Below, in pieces: positions 51,026 to 59,026 of a stretch of 64,000 bases of DNA. Every line of letters starts with the position of its first letter. Position 1 is the first letter of the stretch. The stretch lies in the NCBI RefSeq assembly GCF_018135625.1, contig NZ_CP073078.1, positions 1,600,001 to 1,664,000 on the forward strand. Reading direction: 5' to 3'. Source of the stretch: Phenylobacterium montanum. GTDB lineage: Bacteria > Pseudomonadota > Alphaproteobacteria > Caulobacterales > Caulobacteraceae. The position numbers and the translations under genes are program-made. The notes beneath the pieces were generated by a model, which had not been told where the DNA came from, did not search any database, and saw only the letters and a list, made by a program, of their open reading frames with translations.

Positions 51026-51393
51026 GCGCCGCTGAACACGCCGCCCACGGCGAACACCTGGGTCCTGGACACCTGACCGCCAAGGGCTACCTGATCGGCT
51101 TCGTCCTCGCCGCCGCCCTGACCGCCATCCCCTTCTGGCTGGTGATGAACCATGTGGTCAGCCCCGCCGTCGCCGCGGTCGCCGTCATGGGCCTGGCCGC
51201 CGTGCAGGTGGTCGTCCACATGGTCTACTTCCTGCACATGGACGCCCGGTCCGAGGGCGGCTGGAACCTTTTGGCCCTGCTCTTCACCGCCCTCCTGGTC
51301 GGCATCGTGCTGACCGGCTCACTCTGGGTCATGCATCACCTGGACGTCAACATGATGCCGATGACGCCGCAGGAGATGCGGCAGGCCCCGTGA
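51022..51393 (+). CDS. cyoD: Cytochrome o ubiquinol oxidase subunit IV
   Basis: Small 123-residue three-helix subunit: [21 protein letters not shown], then [14 protein letters not shown], then a last helix. The frame is open upstream inside cyoC, but ATG at 51022 overlapping the cyoC stop is the natural start. No CyoE (heme o synthase) follows in this cluster, which is unusual; it must be encoded elsewhere. Confidence 0.95.
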   Translation: MSAAEHAAHGEHLGPGHLTAKGYLIGFVLAAALTAIPFWLVMNHVVSPAVAAVAVMGLAAVQVVVHMVYFLHMDARSEGGWNLLALLFTALLVGIVLTGSLWVMHHLDVNMMPMTPQEMRQAP

Positions 51394-52142
51394 TGGCCGG
51401 CCGGGCGCGTCGCGGCGTTGCGCTTGCCATGGGCGCCCTGCTGTTCGCGGGGTTCACCGCCCTCGGGGCGTGGCAGTTGCAGCGCCTGGCCTGGAAGCTC
51501 GACCTGATCGCCCGCGTGGCGGCCCGCACGGAGGCCGCACCCGCCCCGCCCCCCTCGCCGGAAACCTGGTCCGGCGTGACCGCGAAGCGCGACGAATACC
51601 GCCACGTGCGCATCGCCGGGACCTTCGACGATCGCCGCCAGACCCTGGTGCAGGCGGTGACAGCGCTGGGACCCGGCTATTGGGTGATGACCCCGCTGGC
51701 CACCGCGGACGGCTACACGGTGCTGGTCAATCGAGGCTTTGTCCCCGGCCCAGAGCAGGCGCCGGCGAGCGCGCAGCCCCACCCCGCCGCCGTCACCGGC
51801 CTCCTCCGCATCAGCGAGCCTCATGGAGGCTTCCTCAGGGCCAATGCGCCGGCGGCGGGCCGCTGGTATTCGCGGGACGTCGCCGCCATCGGCCAGGCGC
51901 GGGGCCTGCGCGGCCTGGCGCCCTATTTCATCGACGCCGACGCCACGCCCAACCCTGGCGGCTGGCCGCGGGGCGGCCTGACCGTGGTGCGTTTCCGCAA
52001 TCCTCACCTCGCCTACGCCATGACCTGGTTCTCGCTGGCGGCTATGGTGGCGCTGTGGGGCGCCTGGCCGGCCATCGAGGCCGCCCGCCGGCGCCGCGCT
52101 CCGAGAACGGACCTTTCCGCGCCCGATGGCCTTCGCACCTGA
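51390..52142 (+). CDS. SURF1-family oxidase assembly protein
   Basis: A 250-residue protein with one helix at each end (residues about 8-28 and 215-235) and a periplasmic domain, the SURF1 layout; it assists heme insertion into heme-copper oxidases. Motifs: GAWQLQRLAWKLDLI after helix 1, FDDRRQTLVQA, PLATADGYTVLVNRGFVPG, and NPHLAYAMTWFSLAAM in helix 2. ATGA overlap with cyoD and a 17-base overlap with the kinase gene place it in the operon, where it probably serves the bo3 oxidase. Confidence 0.92.
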   Translation: MMAGRARRGVALAMGALLFAGFTALGAWQLQRLAWKLDLIARVAARTEAAPAPPPSPETWSGVTAKRDEYRHVRIAGTFDDRRQTLVQAVTALGPGYWVMTPLATADGYTVLVNRGFVPGPEQAPASAQPHPAAVTGLLRISEPHGGFLRANAPAAGRWYSRDVAAIGQARGLRGLAPYFIDADATPNPGGWPRGGLTVVRFRNPHLAYAMTWFSLAAMVALWGAWPAIEAARRRRAPRTDLSAPDGLRT

Positions 52143-53439
52143 CAGACCCGCCCCGTCGCTCGACCCGTCGCCCGCCGCGGCCGGCGCGATTCGGCGCAAC
52201 CTGACCCTGCTGGTCCAGCTGCGCTGGATCGCCGTCGCCGGCCAGGTGACCACCATCGCCGTGGTCGAGTGGGGCCTGCGCGTCCGCCTGCCGCTGAGGG
52301 ACCTCGCCGTCGTACTGGCCGTCTTCGTCGCCGGCAATATCGTCAGCCTGGTGCGCCTGCGCCGTCCCGAGCCGGTCACCAACCGAGAGCTGTTCTTCAC
52401 CCTCAGCTTCGACGCCATGATCCTGACCGCCCTGCTCTATCTCAGCGGCGGGGCGACCAATCCCTTCACCTCGCTCTACCTTCTGCAGGTGATCCTGGGC
52501 GCAGTCCTGCTCGACGCCTGGTCCAGCTGGTCGATGGTCGGCGTGGCCAGCCTGTGCATGCTCGGCCTCAGCTGGCGTCACCGCCCGCTCGGCCTGCCCT
52601 CCGACGGTCCCGGCCTGTTCGACCTCTACCTGCGCGGCGCCTTCATCGGCCTGACGCTCGATGCAGTGCTGCTGGCGATCTTCATCAGCCGGATCAGCGC
52701 CAATCTGCGCCGCCGCGACGAGCGCCTGGCCGCTCTTCGGCAGAGAGCGGCGGAAGAGGATCATATCGTGCGCATGGGCCTTTTGGCCTCCGGCGCGGCC
52801 CACGAACTCGGCACGCCGCTGGCCACCCTGGACGTGATCCTCGGCGACTGGCGGCGGATGAAAAAGCTGAACCAGGACCCGGAAATCGTCGCCGAAATCG
52901 AGGAGATGCAGTCCGAGGTCGCGCGCTGCAAGGCGATCGTCACCGGCGTGCTGGTCTCGGCCGGCGAGGCGCGCCCGGAGGCCGCGGGCGTCTCGACGCT
53001 GAAGCGGTACCTGGCCGACCTGTTCGAGGACTGGCGCGCGCGGCGGGCGCCGCAGCACGCCGTCTATGAGGACGGCCTGGCCGCCGATCCGCGCATCGTC
53101 GCCGACTCCGCCTTCAAGCAGGCGCTGAACAACCTCTTGGACAACGCCTTCGAGGCCTCGCCCGAGGGGCTGTGGATGCGGGCGCGGCTCGACGACGACC
53201 TCCTGACCGTGTCCATCCAGGACGCCGGCCCCGGCTTCACCCCCGAGACCCTGGCCGAGGTCGGCAAGCCCTACAACTCGACCAAGGGTCGGCTTGGCGG
53301 CGGGCTCGGCCTGTTCCTGGTGGTCAATGTGGTCCGAAAGCTCGGCGGCCGCCTCGATGTCCGCAATCGCCGCGGCGGCGGCGCCGAAGCGGTGGTGCAA
53401 TTGCCCCTGAGCGCCCTTACCATAGAGGCCGCCCCATGA
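52126..53439 (+). CDS. regB: Redox sensor histidine kinase (RegB/PrrB/ActS)
   Basis: A 437-residue membrane kinase with six N-terminal helices. The quinone-sensing heptapeptide GGATNPF is at 108-114; the phosphorylated H226 lies in GAAHELGTPLATLD, the RegB-type H-box; C268 in EVARCKAIV sits where the redox cysteine of RegB is expected (by recollection, not alignment). N box NNLLDNAFEAS and G boxes GFTPETLAEVG and GGGLGLFL are intact. Starts inside SURF1. In this operon it probably tunes oxidase expression to redox state, with RegA as its partner. Confidence 0.93.
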   Translation: MAFAPDRPAPSLDPSPAAAGAIRRNLTLLVQLRWIAVAGQVTTIAVVEWGLRVRLPLRDLAVVLAVFVAGNIVSLVRLRRPEPVTNRELFFTLSFDAMILTALLYLSGGATNPFTSLYLLQVILGAVLLDAWSSWSMVGVASLCMLGLSWRHRPLGLPSDGPGLFDLYLRGAFIGLTLDAVLLAIFISRISANLRRRDERLAALRQRAAEEDHIVRMGLLASGAAHELGTPLATLDVILGDWRRMKKLNQDPEIVAEIEEMQSEVARCKAIVTGVLVSAGEARPEAAGVSTLKRYLADLFEDWRARRAPQHAVYEDGLAADPRIVADSAFKQALNNLLDNAFEASPEGLWMRARLDDDLLTVSIQDAGPGFTPETLAEVGKPYNSTKGRLGGGLGLFLVVNVVRKLGGRLDVRNRRGGGAEAVVQLPLSALTIEAAP

Positions 53440-53969
53440 CCGAACCCAGACGCCTCGTGATCGTCGAAGACGACGGCCGCTTCGCCGCCGCCCTGCAGCG
53501 CTCGTTCGAGCGCAAGGGCTACGAGGTCTCACGCGCGGAGAGCCTCGCCGAGCTGCGCGCCGGCCTGGACGAGGCGCGCCCCGGCTTCGCGGTGGTCGAC
53601 CTGAAGCTCAAGGGCGAGTCGGGCCTGGCCTGCGTCCAGGCGCTCAGCCAGTTCGATCCGTCCATGCGCATCGTGGTCCTGACCGGCTTCGCCAGCATCG
53701 CCACCGCCGTGGAGGCGATCAAGCTGGGCGCCTGCCACTACCTGGCCAAGCCGTCCAACAGCGATGACATCGAAGCCGCCTTCACCAAGAGCGGCGGCGA
53801 CGCCGAGACCCCGATCAGCCCCCGGCCGACCTCGATCAAGAACCTGGAGTGGGAGCGGATCCACGAGACCCTGGTGGAGACCAACTTCAACATCTCGGAG
53901 ACCGCGCGGCGGCTTGGCATGTATCGCCGGACCCTGGCCCGAAAACTCGAAAAGCGCCGCCTCGGCTGA
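53436..53969 (+). CDS. regA: Response regulator (RegA/PrrA/ActR)
   Basis: A 177-residue two-domain regulator: receiver domain with EDD (residues 11-13), phosphoacceptor D55 in VVDLKLKG, Thr in VLTGFASIATA and K in YLAKPSN; a short linker; and a Fis-type HTH (FNISETARRLGMYRRTLARKL). The frame is open upstream, but ATG at 53436 overlaps the kinase stop by 4 bases and starts the receiver. Last gene of the cyo operon; probably feeds back on cyo and redox genes. Confidence 0.94.
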   Translation: MTEPRRLVIVEDDGRFAAALQRSFERKGYEVSRAESLAELRAGLDEARPGFAVVDLKLKGESGLACVQALSQFDPSMRIVVLTGFASIATAVEAIKLGACHYLAKPSNSDDIEAAFTKSGGDAETPISPRPTSIKNLEWERIHETLVETNFNISETARRLGMYRRTLARKLEKRRLG

Positions 53970-54288
53970 ACGGCGGCCATCGGCGGCGCCAGGGGGACCG
54001 GCGAAGCCATACAGCGCGATGGTGTCCGACCTAGTTGAGCTCCTGGCGCTTCAAGTGCCGGTTGAGGTCTTGGAGGAAGAACCCATTGCTGGCGCTTACC
54101 AACCTCTCCGCCTTCGCTACGTCACCACACGACTAACAGAGCAGTTGAATTCAGGTCCCTGAAGCCGACAGCAGAAGTTCCGCGAGCGATCGTCGGTGAT
54201 CCGGCCGAGGTTCACCTCGCCTCTGTTCACGCCCCCCTCCGCATGCGCGGTACGAGCTTGAGTCCCAAGGCCTTTCACCCCCTCGGCG

Positions 54289-54483
54289 ATGTACGATTCC
54301 GTCTGTGACGAGCTGGCGCAGTTGGCCAAGGCCGCCATGGTCGATGACGGCTCCAAGCAGGGGACCCAAATCGGCCCCGGCGGAGAACCGCTGGACCGTC
54401 CGGGCTATTTCATCCCTCCAACCATCGTCCGCGACTGCCCGGAAGACGCCCGCCTGGTGCCCGAGGAGCAGTCCGGCCCGGGC
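54289..54483 (+). pseudogene. Aldehyde dehydrogenase fragment with internal deletion
   Basis: MYDSVCDELAQLAKAAM followed by VDDGSKQGTQIGP is the usual post-active-site ALDH sequence, but it jumps directly to GGEPLDRPGYFIPPTIV and DCPEDARLVPEEQSGP. The roughly 35 residues that normally separate these blocks (QNRMQYEKV-type region) are missing in frame, as are both ends of the enzyme including the catalytic Cys. The open frame continues to 54561 with unrelated sequence. It resembles long-chain or general AldA-type enzymes, distinct from the dehydrogenase at 15329. Confidence 0.75.
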
Positions 54484-54590
54484 GGTGAAATGGGCCAGGA
54501 TGGCCTGCACGATTTTACCCAGGCGCACATCGTCAATGTGGTGGCGCTCAAGGGCGCTTGAGCGCCGCAGCCGATTGTTCCGGAAACAAT

Positions 54591-54614
54591 AAGGCGGCGC
54601 AGCAGCGCCGCCTT
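54591..54614. terminator. Bidirectional intrinsic terminator
   Basis: Ten-base perfect stem AAGGCGGCGC/GCGCCGCCTT with AGCA loop and TTT on the right, AT-rich DNA on the left. It lies 25 bases downstream of the TonB receptor stop on the minus strand and would stop transcripts from both sides. Confidence 0.7.
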
Positions 54615-54638
54615 TAGTCTATTTGGCCTCGGCCAGGT

Positions 54639-57137
54639 TCAGCTGTCGAAGCGGTAGCGCACGCGCAGGTACCATTCGCCCGGATCGTTATAGGTCCCGC
54701 TGCAGCCGCCGCCCGTGGTGTTGCAGTTCCCGGTGACCAGGTAGCGCTGGTCGGTGATGTTGGTCCCGCCGACGGTGAATTCGTAGCGGCCGCCGGGCGC
54801 CACATAAGAGGCCTGGAGATTGATCACGTCGACCGTAGGCCGGCGCAGGATCGGCGAGTTCACTGAATTGTTGAAGATCGAGGAGGTGTGGTTCCAGTCC
54901 AAGCCAAGCCGCAGGCTGGCGTCATTAGCCAGGGGGTAGCTGTATTCGGGATTGAGCGAGAACTTCCACTTGGGTGTCTTGGGCAGTTTGCTGCCGGTGT
55001 CGATGCACGCCTCGATCGCACAGTTCAGCGTCCCGTTTATGCCGGCGGCCAGCTTGGTGTACTTGGCGTCCATGTAGCCGACCGAGCCGCCGATCGAGAA
55101 GCCATGGCCCAGGATCCAGCGGGTCTCGGCCTCGAAGCCCGGAATCTGGGCTTCGCCGGCGTTCTTCAGCGTCGGCGAGATACCCTGCTGGAAGTTCAGC
55201 TGGATGCCCGTGTAGTCCGTATAGAAGGCCGCCAGGTTCAAGAGCAGCCGCCGGTCCAGCCACTTGGACTTCAGGCCGATCTCGTAGGTCTCGGCGTTTT
55301 CGGGACCGAAGGCGGCCAGGCTGGCGTCGGGAATCGGGCTGCTGAGGCGGGTCGTCCAGCCACCAGACTTGAACCCCTTGGAGTAGGAGAAATAGGCCAT
55401 CCGGTCGCCGTCGAAGTGATACTGGATCCCAGCCGCCGGTGTGAAAATCCGGAAATCCTGATGATTGTCGGTATTCGGGAAATAGCGCAGGGGCTGGCCC
55501 GTCACGGGGAAGCCGAGCGCTTCTTGGCAAGTCAGATTGGCCGGCGCTCCGATCAGGGCGGCCGAGGCGCCCGGCGGGTAGCAGCCGCTGGCCTTGTAGG
55601 CGAGGCCATTCTCATCGGTCTGACCGCCGATGAATTCCTTCTCCTCCAGCGAGTAGCGGGCGCCCAGCGTCAAGCCGATCTTGTCGGTCAGCCTGTAGTC
55701 CATGTGCGTGTAGGCGGCGTAGGAGGAGCTGTCGAGCGTGTTCGGCCCGTTGATCTGCAGCAGGCCCTCGTCGAAGACCACGAAGTCATGGATGTAACCG
55801 TGCTCGTTGAAATAATAGAGCCCGCCGACATATTTCAGGCGCCCATCGAAGGCTTCGCCGGTCAGCTGCTCTTCCTGCGAGATCTGCCGTTGCCCCTCCT
55901 TGAACGACAGCTCGATGATCGACAGCGGCGAGCCGTCGTCGTCCAGGCCTGCCTTCCAGTTCAGGCCGCGATAGCCAGTGATCGATTTCAGGTTCAGGTT
56001 TTCGCCAAGCCGGTAGTCGATGGTCAGCGAGCCGCCATAGGCGTCCATCTTCGAGAAGCTGTTGCCGTTGGCGTAGGTCTTGTCGATCGGCAGACCGACC
56101 CCGGCGATAGTCGAGTTGTAAGCGGGGTGAGTGCCGTCGGAGAAGATCGAGCCTGAGTTGGCCACCGGCTCGTTGCACACGTGGCCGAGGCCGATGCCGG
56201 CCAGGAACGTCGATGGCAGGCTGACGCAGGTGTCATACAGGTTCGCCAGGGTGCCGGGAACGCCCTCGGTGGTGGACAGCGCGGTGTTCGGCGTCGCCGA
56301 CTGGTCGACGTGGGTCCAATCCGCCGTCAGCGTCACCGTCAGCCGGTCTGAGGCCAGCCAAAGAGCCTTGCCGCGGATGGACTGCTGGTTCTGGCCGCCG
56401 TTGGTGGCCGAGGTCTGGCTTCCGGCGGACTTGAACAGATTGCCGTCCGAGCGATAGCCGGAGAGGCCCGGATACGGGATCACGTGCTGCCAGCCGTCCC
56501 GCTGCTCCGACGAAAAGGTGAAGCTGGTCCGCAAGGAATCGTTGACGGGAATGTCGACGATCCCCTGGAAGTCGCGGCGATTGTAGCTGCCAAAGGTGGC
56601 CGAGCCATTGAAGGCGTAGTGGTCGGACGGTGCATGAGTGACGACGCTGATCGCGCCGCCGATGGTGTTGCGGCCGAACAGGGTCCCTTGCGGCCCCTTG
56701 GCGATCTCGATCCGCTCAACGTCCGGCAAGTCCAGATTAGCGCCGACGGTGCGGGCCAGGTAGACACCGTCCAGGTAGACGCCGACGCCCGGGTCCAGGT
56801 TCATGGCGAAGTCGTCCTGGCCAATCCCGCGGATCGAGGCCGACAACACTACGCTGGAGCCCGAGAAGGGTGAGCTGGCGTCCAGGTTCACGTTCGGCGT
56901 CAAGGCCGACAGGTCGTGCACGTTCTGTACGCCCTTTTCCTTCAGCGCCTGGGCTGTGAAGGCGGTGATGGCGATCGGTACGTTTTGGACGTTCTCCGAC
57001 CGCTTCTGGGCTGTCACCACCACCTCTTCGATGGTTTGTGCAGCGCTGGACGGAGGCGGCGTCTGCTGGGCGGCCGCCGACGAGCCGATGGCCGCGGCAA
57101 GAGCGACCAGGCTGACCATGGATAGTGTTTTGGGCAT
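54639..57137 (-). CDS. TonB-dependent receptor linked to alcohol dehydrogenase
   Basis: Outer-membrane receptor of about 832 residues. Signal peptide MPKTLSMVSLVALAAAIGSSAAAQ, TonB box TIEEVVVTAQKR, plug with ASIRGIGQDDFAMNLDPGVG, VYLDGVYLARTVG and IEIAKGPQGTLFGRNTIGG, and a barrel ending in YLRVRYRFDS, with the terminal aromatic one residue from the end. This is the FecA/IutA-like 'GPQGTLFGRNT' receptor class abundant in sphingomonads and Caulobacterales for aromatic or terpenoid uptake. Start moved to 57137 for the signal peptide. Shares a 42-bp upstream motif with the alcohol dehydrogenase gene. Confidence 0.92.
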   Translation of the reverse strand: MPKTLSMVSLVALAAAIGSSAAAQQTPPPSSAAQTIEEVVVTAQKRSENVQNVPIAITAFTAQALKEKGVQNVHDLSALTPNVNLDASSPFSGSSVVLSASIRGIGQDDFAMNLDPGVGVYLDGVYLARTVGANLDLPDVERIEIAKGPQGTLFGRNTIGGAISVVTHAPSDHYAFNGSATFGSYNRRDFQGIVDIPVNDSLRTSFTFSSEQRDGWQHVIPYPGLSGYRSDGNLFKSAGSQTSATNGGQNQQSIRGKALWLASDRLTVTLTADWTHVDQSATPNTALSTTEGVPGTLANLYDTCVSLPSTFLAGIGLGHVCNEPVANSGSIFSDGTHPAYNSTIAGVGLPIDKTYANGNSFSKMDAYGGSLTIDYRLGENLNLKSITGYRGLNWKAGLDDDGSPLSIIELSFKEGQRQISQEEQLTGEAFDGRLKYVGGLYYFNEHGYIHDFVVFDEGLLQINGPNTLDSSSYAAYTHMDYRLTDKIGLTLGARYSLEEKEFIGGQTDENGLAYKASGCYPPGASAALIGAPANLTCQEALGFPVTGQPLRYFPNTDNHQDFRIFTPAAGIQYHFDGDRMAYFSYSKGFKSGGWTTRLSSPIPDASLAAFGPENAETYEIGLKSKWLDRRLLLNLAAFYTDYTGIQLNFQQGISPTLKNAGEAQIPGFEAETRWILGHGFSIGGSVGYMDAKYTKLAAGINGTLNCAIEACIDTGSKLPKTPKWKFSLNPEYSYPLANDASLRLGLDWNHTSSIFNNSVNSPILRRPTVDVINLQASYVAPGGRYEFTVGGTNITDQRYLVTGNCNTTGGGCSGTYNDPGEWYLRVRYRFDS

Positions 57138-57227
57138 GATGTCCCCGCCTCCCCTGATGGCGTCGCGAGTTCGCTTCCAGGGCTCCCCGCTCATTTTCGC
57201 CGAGCATATAGAGAGCAGCCCGCCCGG

Positions 57228-57269
57228 GTCTTGGACGTGCGCGCACCGTCAATTCGGACGATTGCGCAG
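57228..57269. promoter_or_regulatory. Shared 42-bp motif, copy 1 (upstream of TonB receptor)
   Basis: Begins GTCTTGGAC and ends in GCGCAG; 30 of 42 bases match the copy at 58979 without gaps. Located 91 bases upstream of the receptor start. Likely an activator site, with the neighbouring AraC protein as candidate binder. Confidence 0.6.
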
Positions 57270-57329
57270 TCGCGAGGCTTCCAGCCCGTGGAGGACTACG
57301 GGGCTGTGCGCGCCCGCTGGGCGCGCGTC

Positions 57330-57782
57330 CTAAGTGGGTGAACTGCCGAGTCGGGCGAGCCGGGCAAGCGCTTCGAGAAGGGCTGCCCAGTCGGACGGGC
57401 CGACCGCTGCTCGGATGCGGGCCTCGTGAGCAGCCTGGGCGGCGTTGGCTTCCTCGAGCACAGCCGCGCCGGCGGGCGTGATTCTGAGCGCATGGGAGCG
57501 GCGATCGCGCCGGGCGACGCTTCGCCTGACAAGGCCGCGGCGCTCAAGGCCGTCGATGATAACGACAAGATTCGGCCGCTGGATCCGCAGCGCCTCGCCA
57601 ATGCTCTGCTGTTTCAGGCCGGGATTGGCCTCGATCACCAGGAGTACGGAATAGTCCGTCAGCCTGAGGCCGAAGGGCTCCAGCGCCGCCACCAGGTCTT
57701 TGAAGACCGCTACCTGGGCCAGGCGCAGGAAGAACCCGACCTGCCGGTCCAGATCGCCAATATCCACCCCCGCGCCGGTCAC
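57330..57782 (-). CDS. MarR-family transcriptional regulator
   Basis: A protein of about 150 residues with a winged HTH: LRLTDYSVLLVIEANPGLKQ, SIGEALRIQRPNLVVIIDGL, then the wing RRDRRSHALRITPAG. Start uncertain: GTG 57782, TTG 57785 and GTG 57767 are in frame, none with a good ribosome site; the frame is open into the dehydrogenase gene but without family sequence. It follows the alcohol dehydrogenase by 38 bases on the same strand and precedes the receptor gene; probably co-transcribed with the dehydrogenase. Ligand unknown, perhaps an aromatic acid or alcohol. Confidence 0.82.
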   Translation of the reverse strand: MTGAGVDIGDLDRQVGFFLRLAQVAVFKDLVAALEPFGLRLTDYSVLLVIEANPGLKQQSIGEALRIQRPNLVVIIDGLERRGLVRRSVARRDRRSHALRITPAGAAVLEEANAAQAAHEARIRAAVGPSDWAALLEALARLARLGSSPT

Positions 57783-57820
57783 CAACCTCGACGGAGCGCG
57801 AGAAGCGGGGCGCTGCTTTT

Positions 57821-58924
57821 TTATTGGAACACCAGCACCGGCTTGATCACCGCGCCAGTTTCGGAGGCTCGGACGGCCTCGTTGATCTGGTCGAAGGGGA
57901 AAAAGCGGACCAGCCGGTCCAGCGGCAGCTCGCCGCTCATGTAGTAGTCGACGAGACGGGGGATGAATTGCGCGGGCTCGACACCGCCTTCGACCACGCC
58001 GACGACGGAGCGTCCGGCGCTCATCAGGAAAGCCATGTCGAGGCAAAGGCGAGCGTCAGGCGAATAGGCGCCGACCAGGGCCAGCACGCCGCGTGGCGCC
58101 AGGGTCATGGCGGCCGCATTGACCACGTCGCCGACCCCGGTGGTGTCCACCATATAGTCGAAGCCGGCTAGGCGGTCCGGGCCGACCAGTTGATCGATCG
58201 ACTGCCCGGGCGCCGCCTCAACGGCGTGGGTGGCGCCGAGAGCCATCGCCGTCTCCAGCCGGCCCCTATGCAGGTCCGCCACAGCGATGGTCCCGGCCTT
58301 GGCGATCCTGGCGGCCATCACGGCGCTCAAGCCTACGGCGCCGGCGCCCAGGATCGCGACCGCGGCGCCCGGCCGGACCCTTAGCGCCTCCAGGATTGTC
58401 CCGGCCCCGGTCTGGATTCCGCAGCCCAGCGGGCCCAACAGCTTCAGCGGCGCATCCTTGCGCACCTTGACCACGTTGGCCCGATGGCAGAGCGCATAGG
58501 TGGCGAAGGAGGACTGGCCGAAGATCTCTCCATTGATCGCCTCACCGCCCTGCGAAAGGCCGCTCGTGCCATCGGGTCGCCGGCCGAGGAAGTTGCGCGG
58601 AAAGAAGTCGTGGCAATAGGCCGGCGCCCGGTCGGCGCAGCTGGGGCACCGGCCGCAGCTGTTGAAGCTCATCACGACGGGGTCCCCGGGGGCGCACTCG
58701 GCGACGTCGGCGCCAACCTTTTCCACGACCCCCGCGCCCTCGTGGCCCAGCACCGCCGGCAGGGGCACGGGCAGACCCTGGTCGCGCATGACCATGTCGG
58801 TGTGGCAGACGCCGGTGGCGACCAACCGCACCAGCACCTCGTCAGGGCGGGGATCCTCGATCTCCACCTCCTCGACGACGAACGGCTGGCCGGGTCGGCG
58901 GCAGATGGCGGCCTTGATCTTCAC
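57821..58924 (-). CDS. Zinc-dependent aryl-alcohol-type dehydrogenase
   Basis: Medium-chain zinc dehydrogenase of 367 residues, closest to the aryl/benzyl alcohol (XylB/AreB) group. Catalytic zinc ligands C40, H61 and C168 are present; structural zinc cysteines are C90, C93, C96 and C104; the Rossmann motif is GAGAVG (193-198) followed by an Asp in VADLHRG, favouring NAD. GHEGAGVV is intact. It oxidises alcohols to aldehydes, so with the TonB receptor, MarR and AraC it points to uptake and use of an aromatic or terpene alcohol. The 42-bp motif lies 54 bases upstream. Confidence 0.92.
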   Translation of the reverse strand: MKIKAAICRRPGQPFVVEEVEIEDPRPDEVLVRLVATGVCHTDMVMRDQGLPVPLPAVLGHEGAGVVEKVGADVAECAPGDPVVMSFNSCGRCPSCADRAPAYCHDFFPRNFLGRRPDGTSGLSQGGEAINGEIFGQSSFATYALCHRANVVKVRKDAPLKLLGPLGCGIQTGAGTILEALRVRPGAAVAILGAGAVGLSAVMAARIAKAGTIAVADLHRGRLETAMALGATHAVEAAPGQSIDQLVGPDRLAGFDYMVDTTGVGDVVNAAAMTLAPRGVLALVGAYSPDARLCLDMAFLMSAGRSVVGVVEGGVEPAQFIPRLVDYYMSGELPLDRLVRFFPFDQINEAVRASETGAVIKPVLVFQ

Positions 58925-58978
58925 GCTCTGGCTCCGCAGCGTTAGGGAGGGGTGAAGATGAGGCGCGGCGCGCGGGCC

Positions 58979-59020
58979 GTCTTGGACTGGCGCGCGCCCG
59001 GAAAACGCAAAATCGCGCAG
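58979..59020. promoter_or_regulatory. Shared 42-bp motif, copy 2 (upstream of alcohol dehydrogenase)
   Basis: GTCTTGGAC at its left end and CGCGCAG at its right; same orientation relative to the downstream gene as copy 1 at 57228. Squeezed between the AraC stop and the dehydrogenase start, so it probably contains the dehydrogenase promoter. Confidence 0.6.
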
Positions 59021-59026
59021 CTGCGG

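Larger units (their letters stand above)
53970..54638. other. Junction filled with gene debris
   Basis: No intact gene seen over about 670 bases. Contents: a lower-GC segment (54010-54165) with unfamiliar codons and a minus-strand tail ending FFLQDLNRHLKRQELN (stop at 54034), perhaps the end of a lost gene; a deleted aldehyde dehydrogenase fragment (54289-54483); an AT-rich dyad ATTGTT/AACAAT at 54573-54589; and a strong terminator at 54591-54614. Confidence 0.55.

Noticed and set aside
54019-54162. 47-codon plus-strand frame (MVSDLVELLALQ...)
   Set aside because: No ribosome site and unusual codons; the minus strand shows an equally open tail, so neither is called as a gene.
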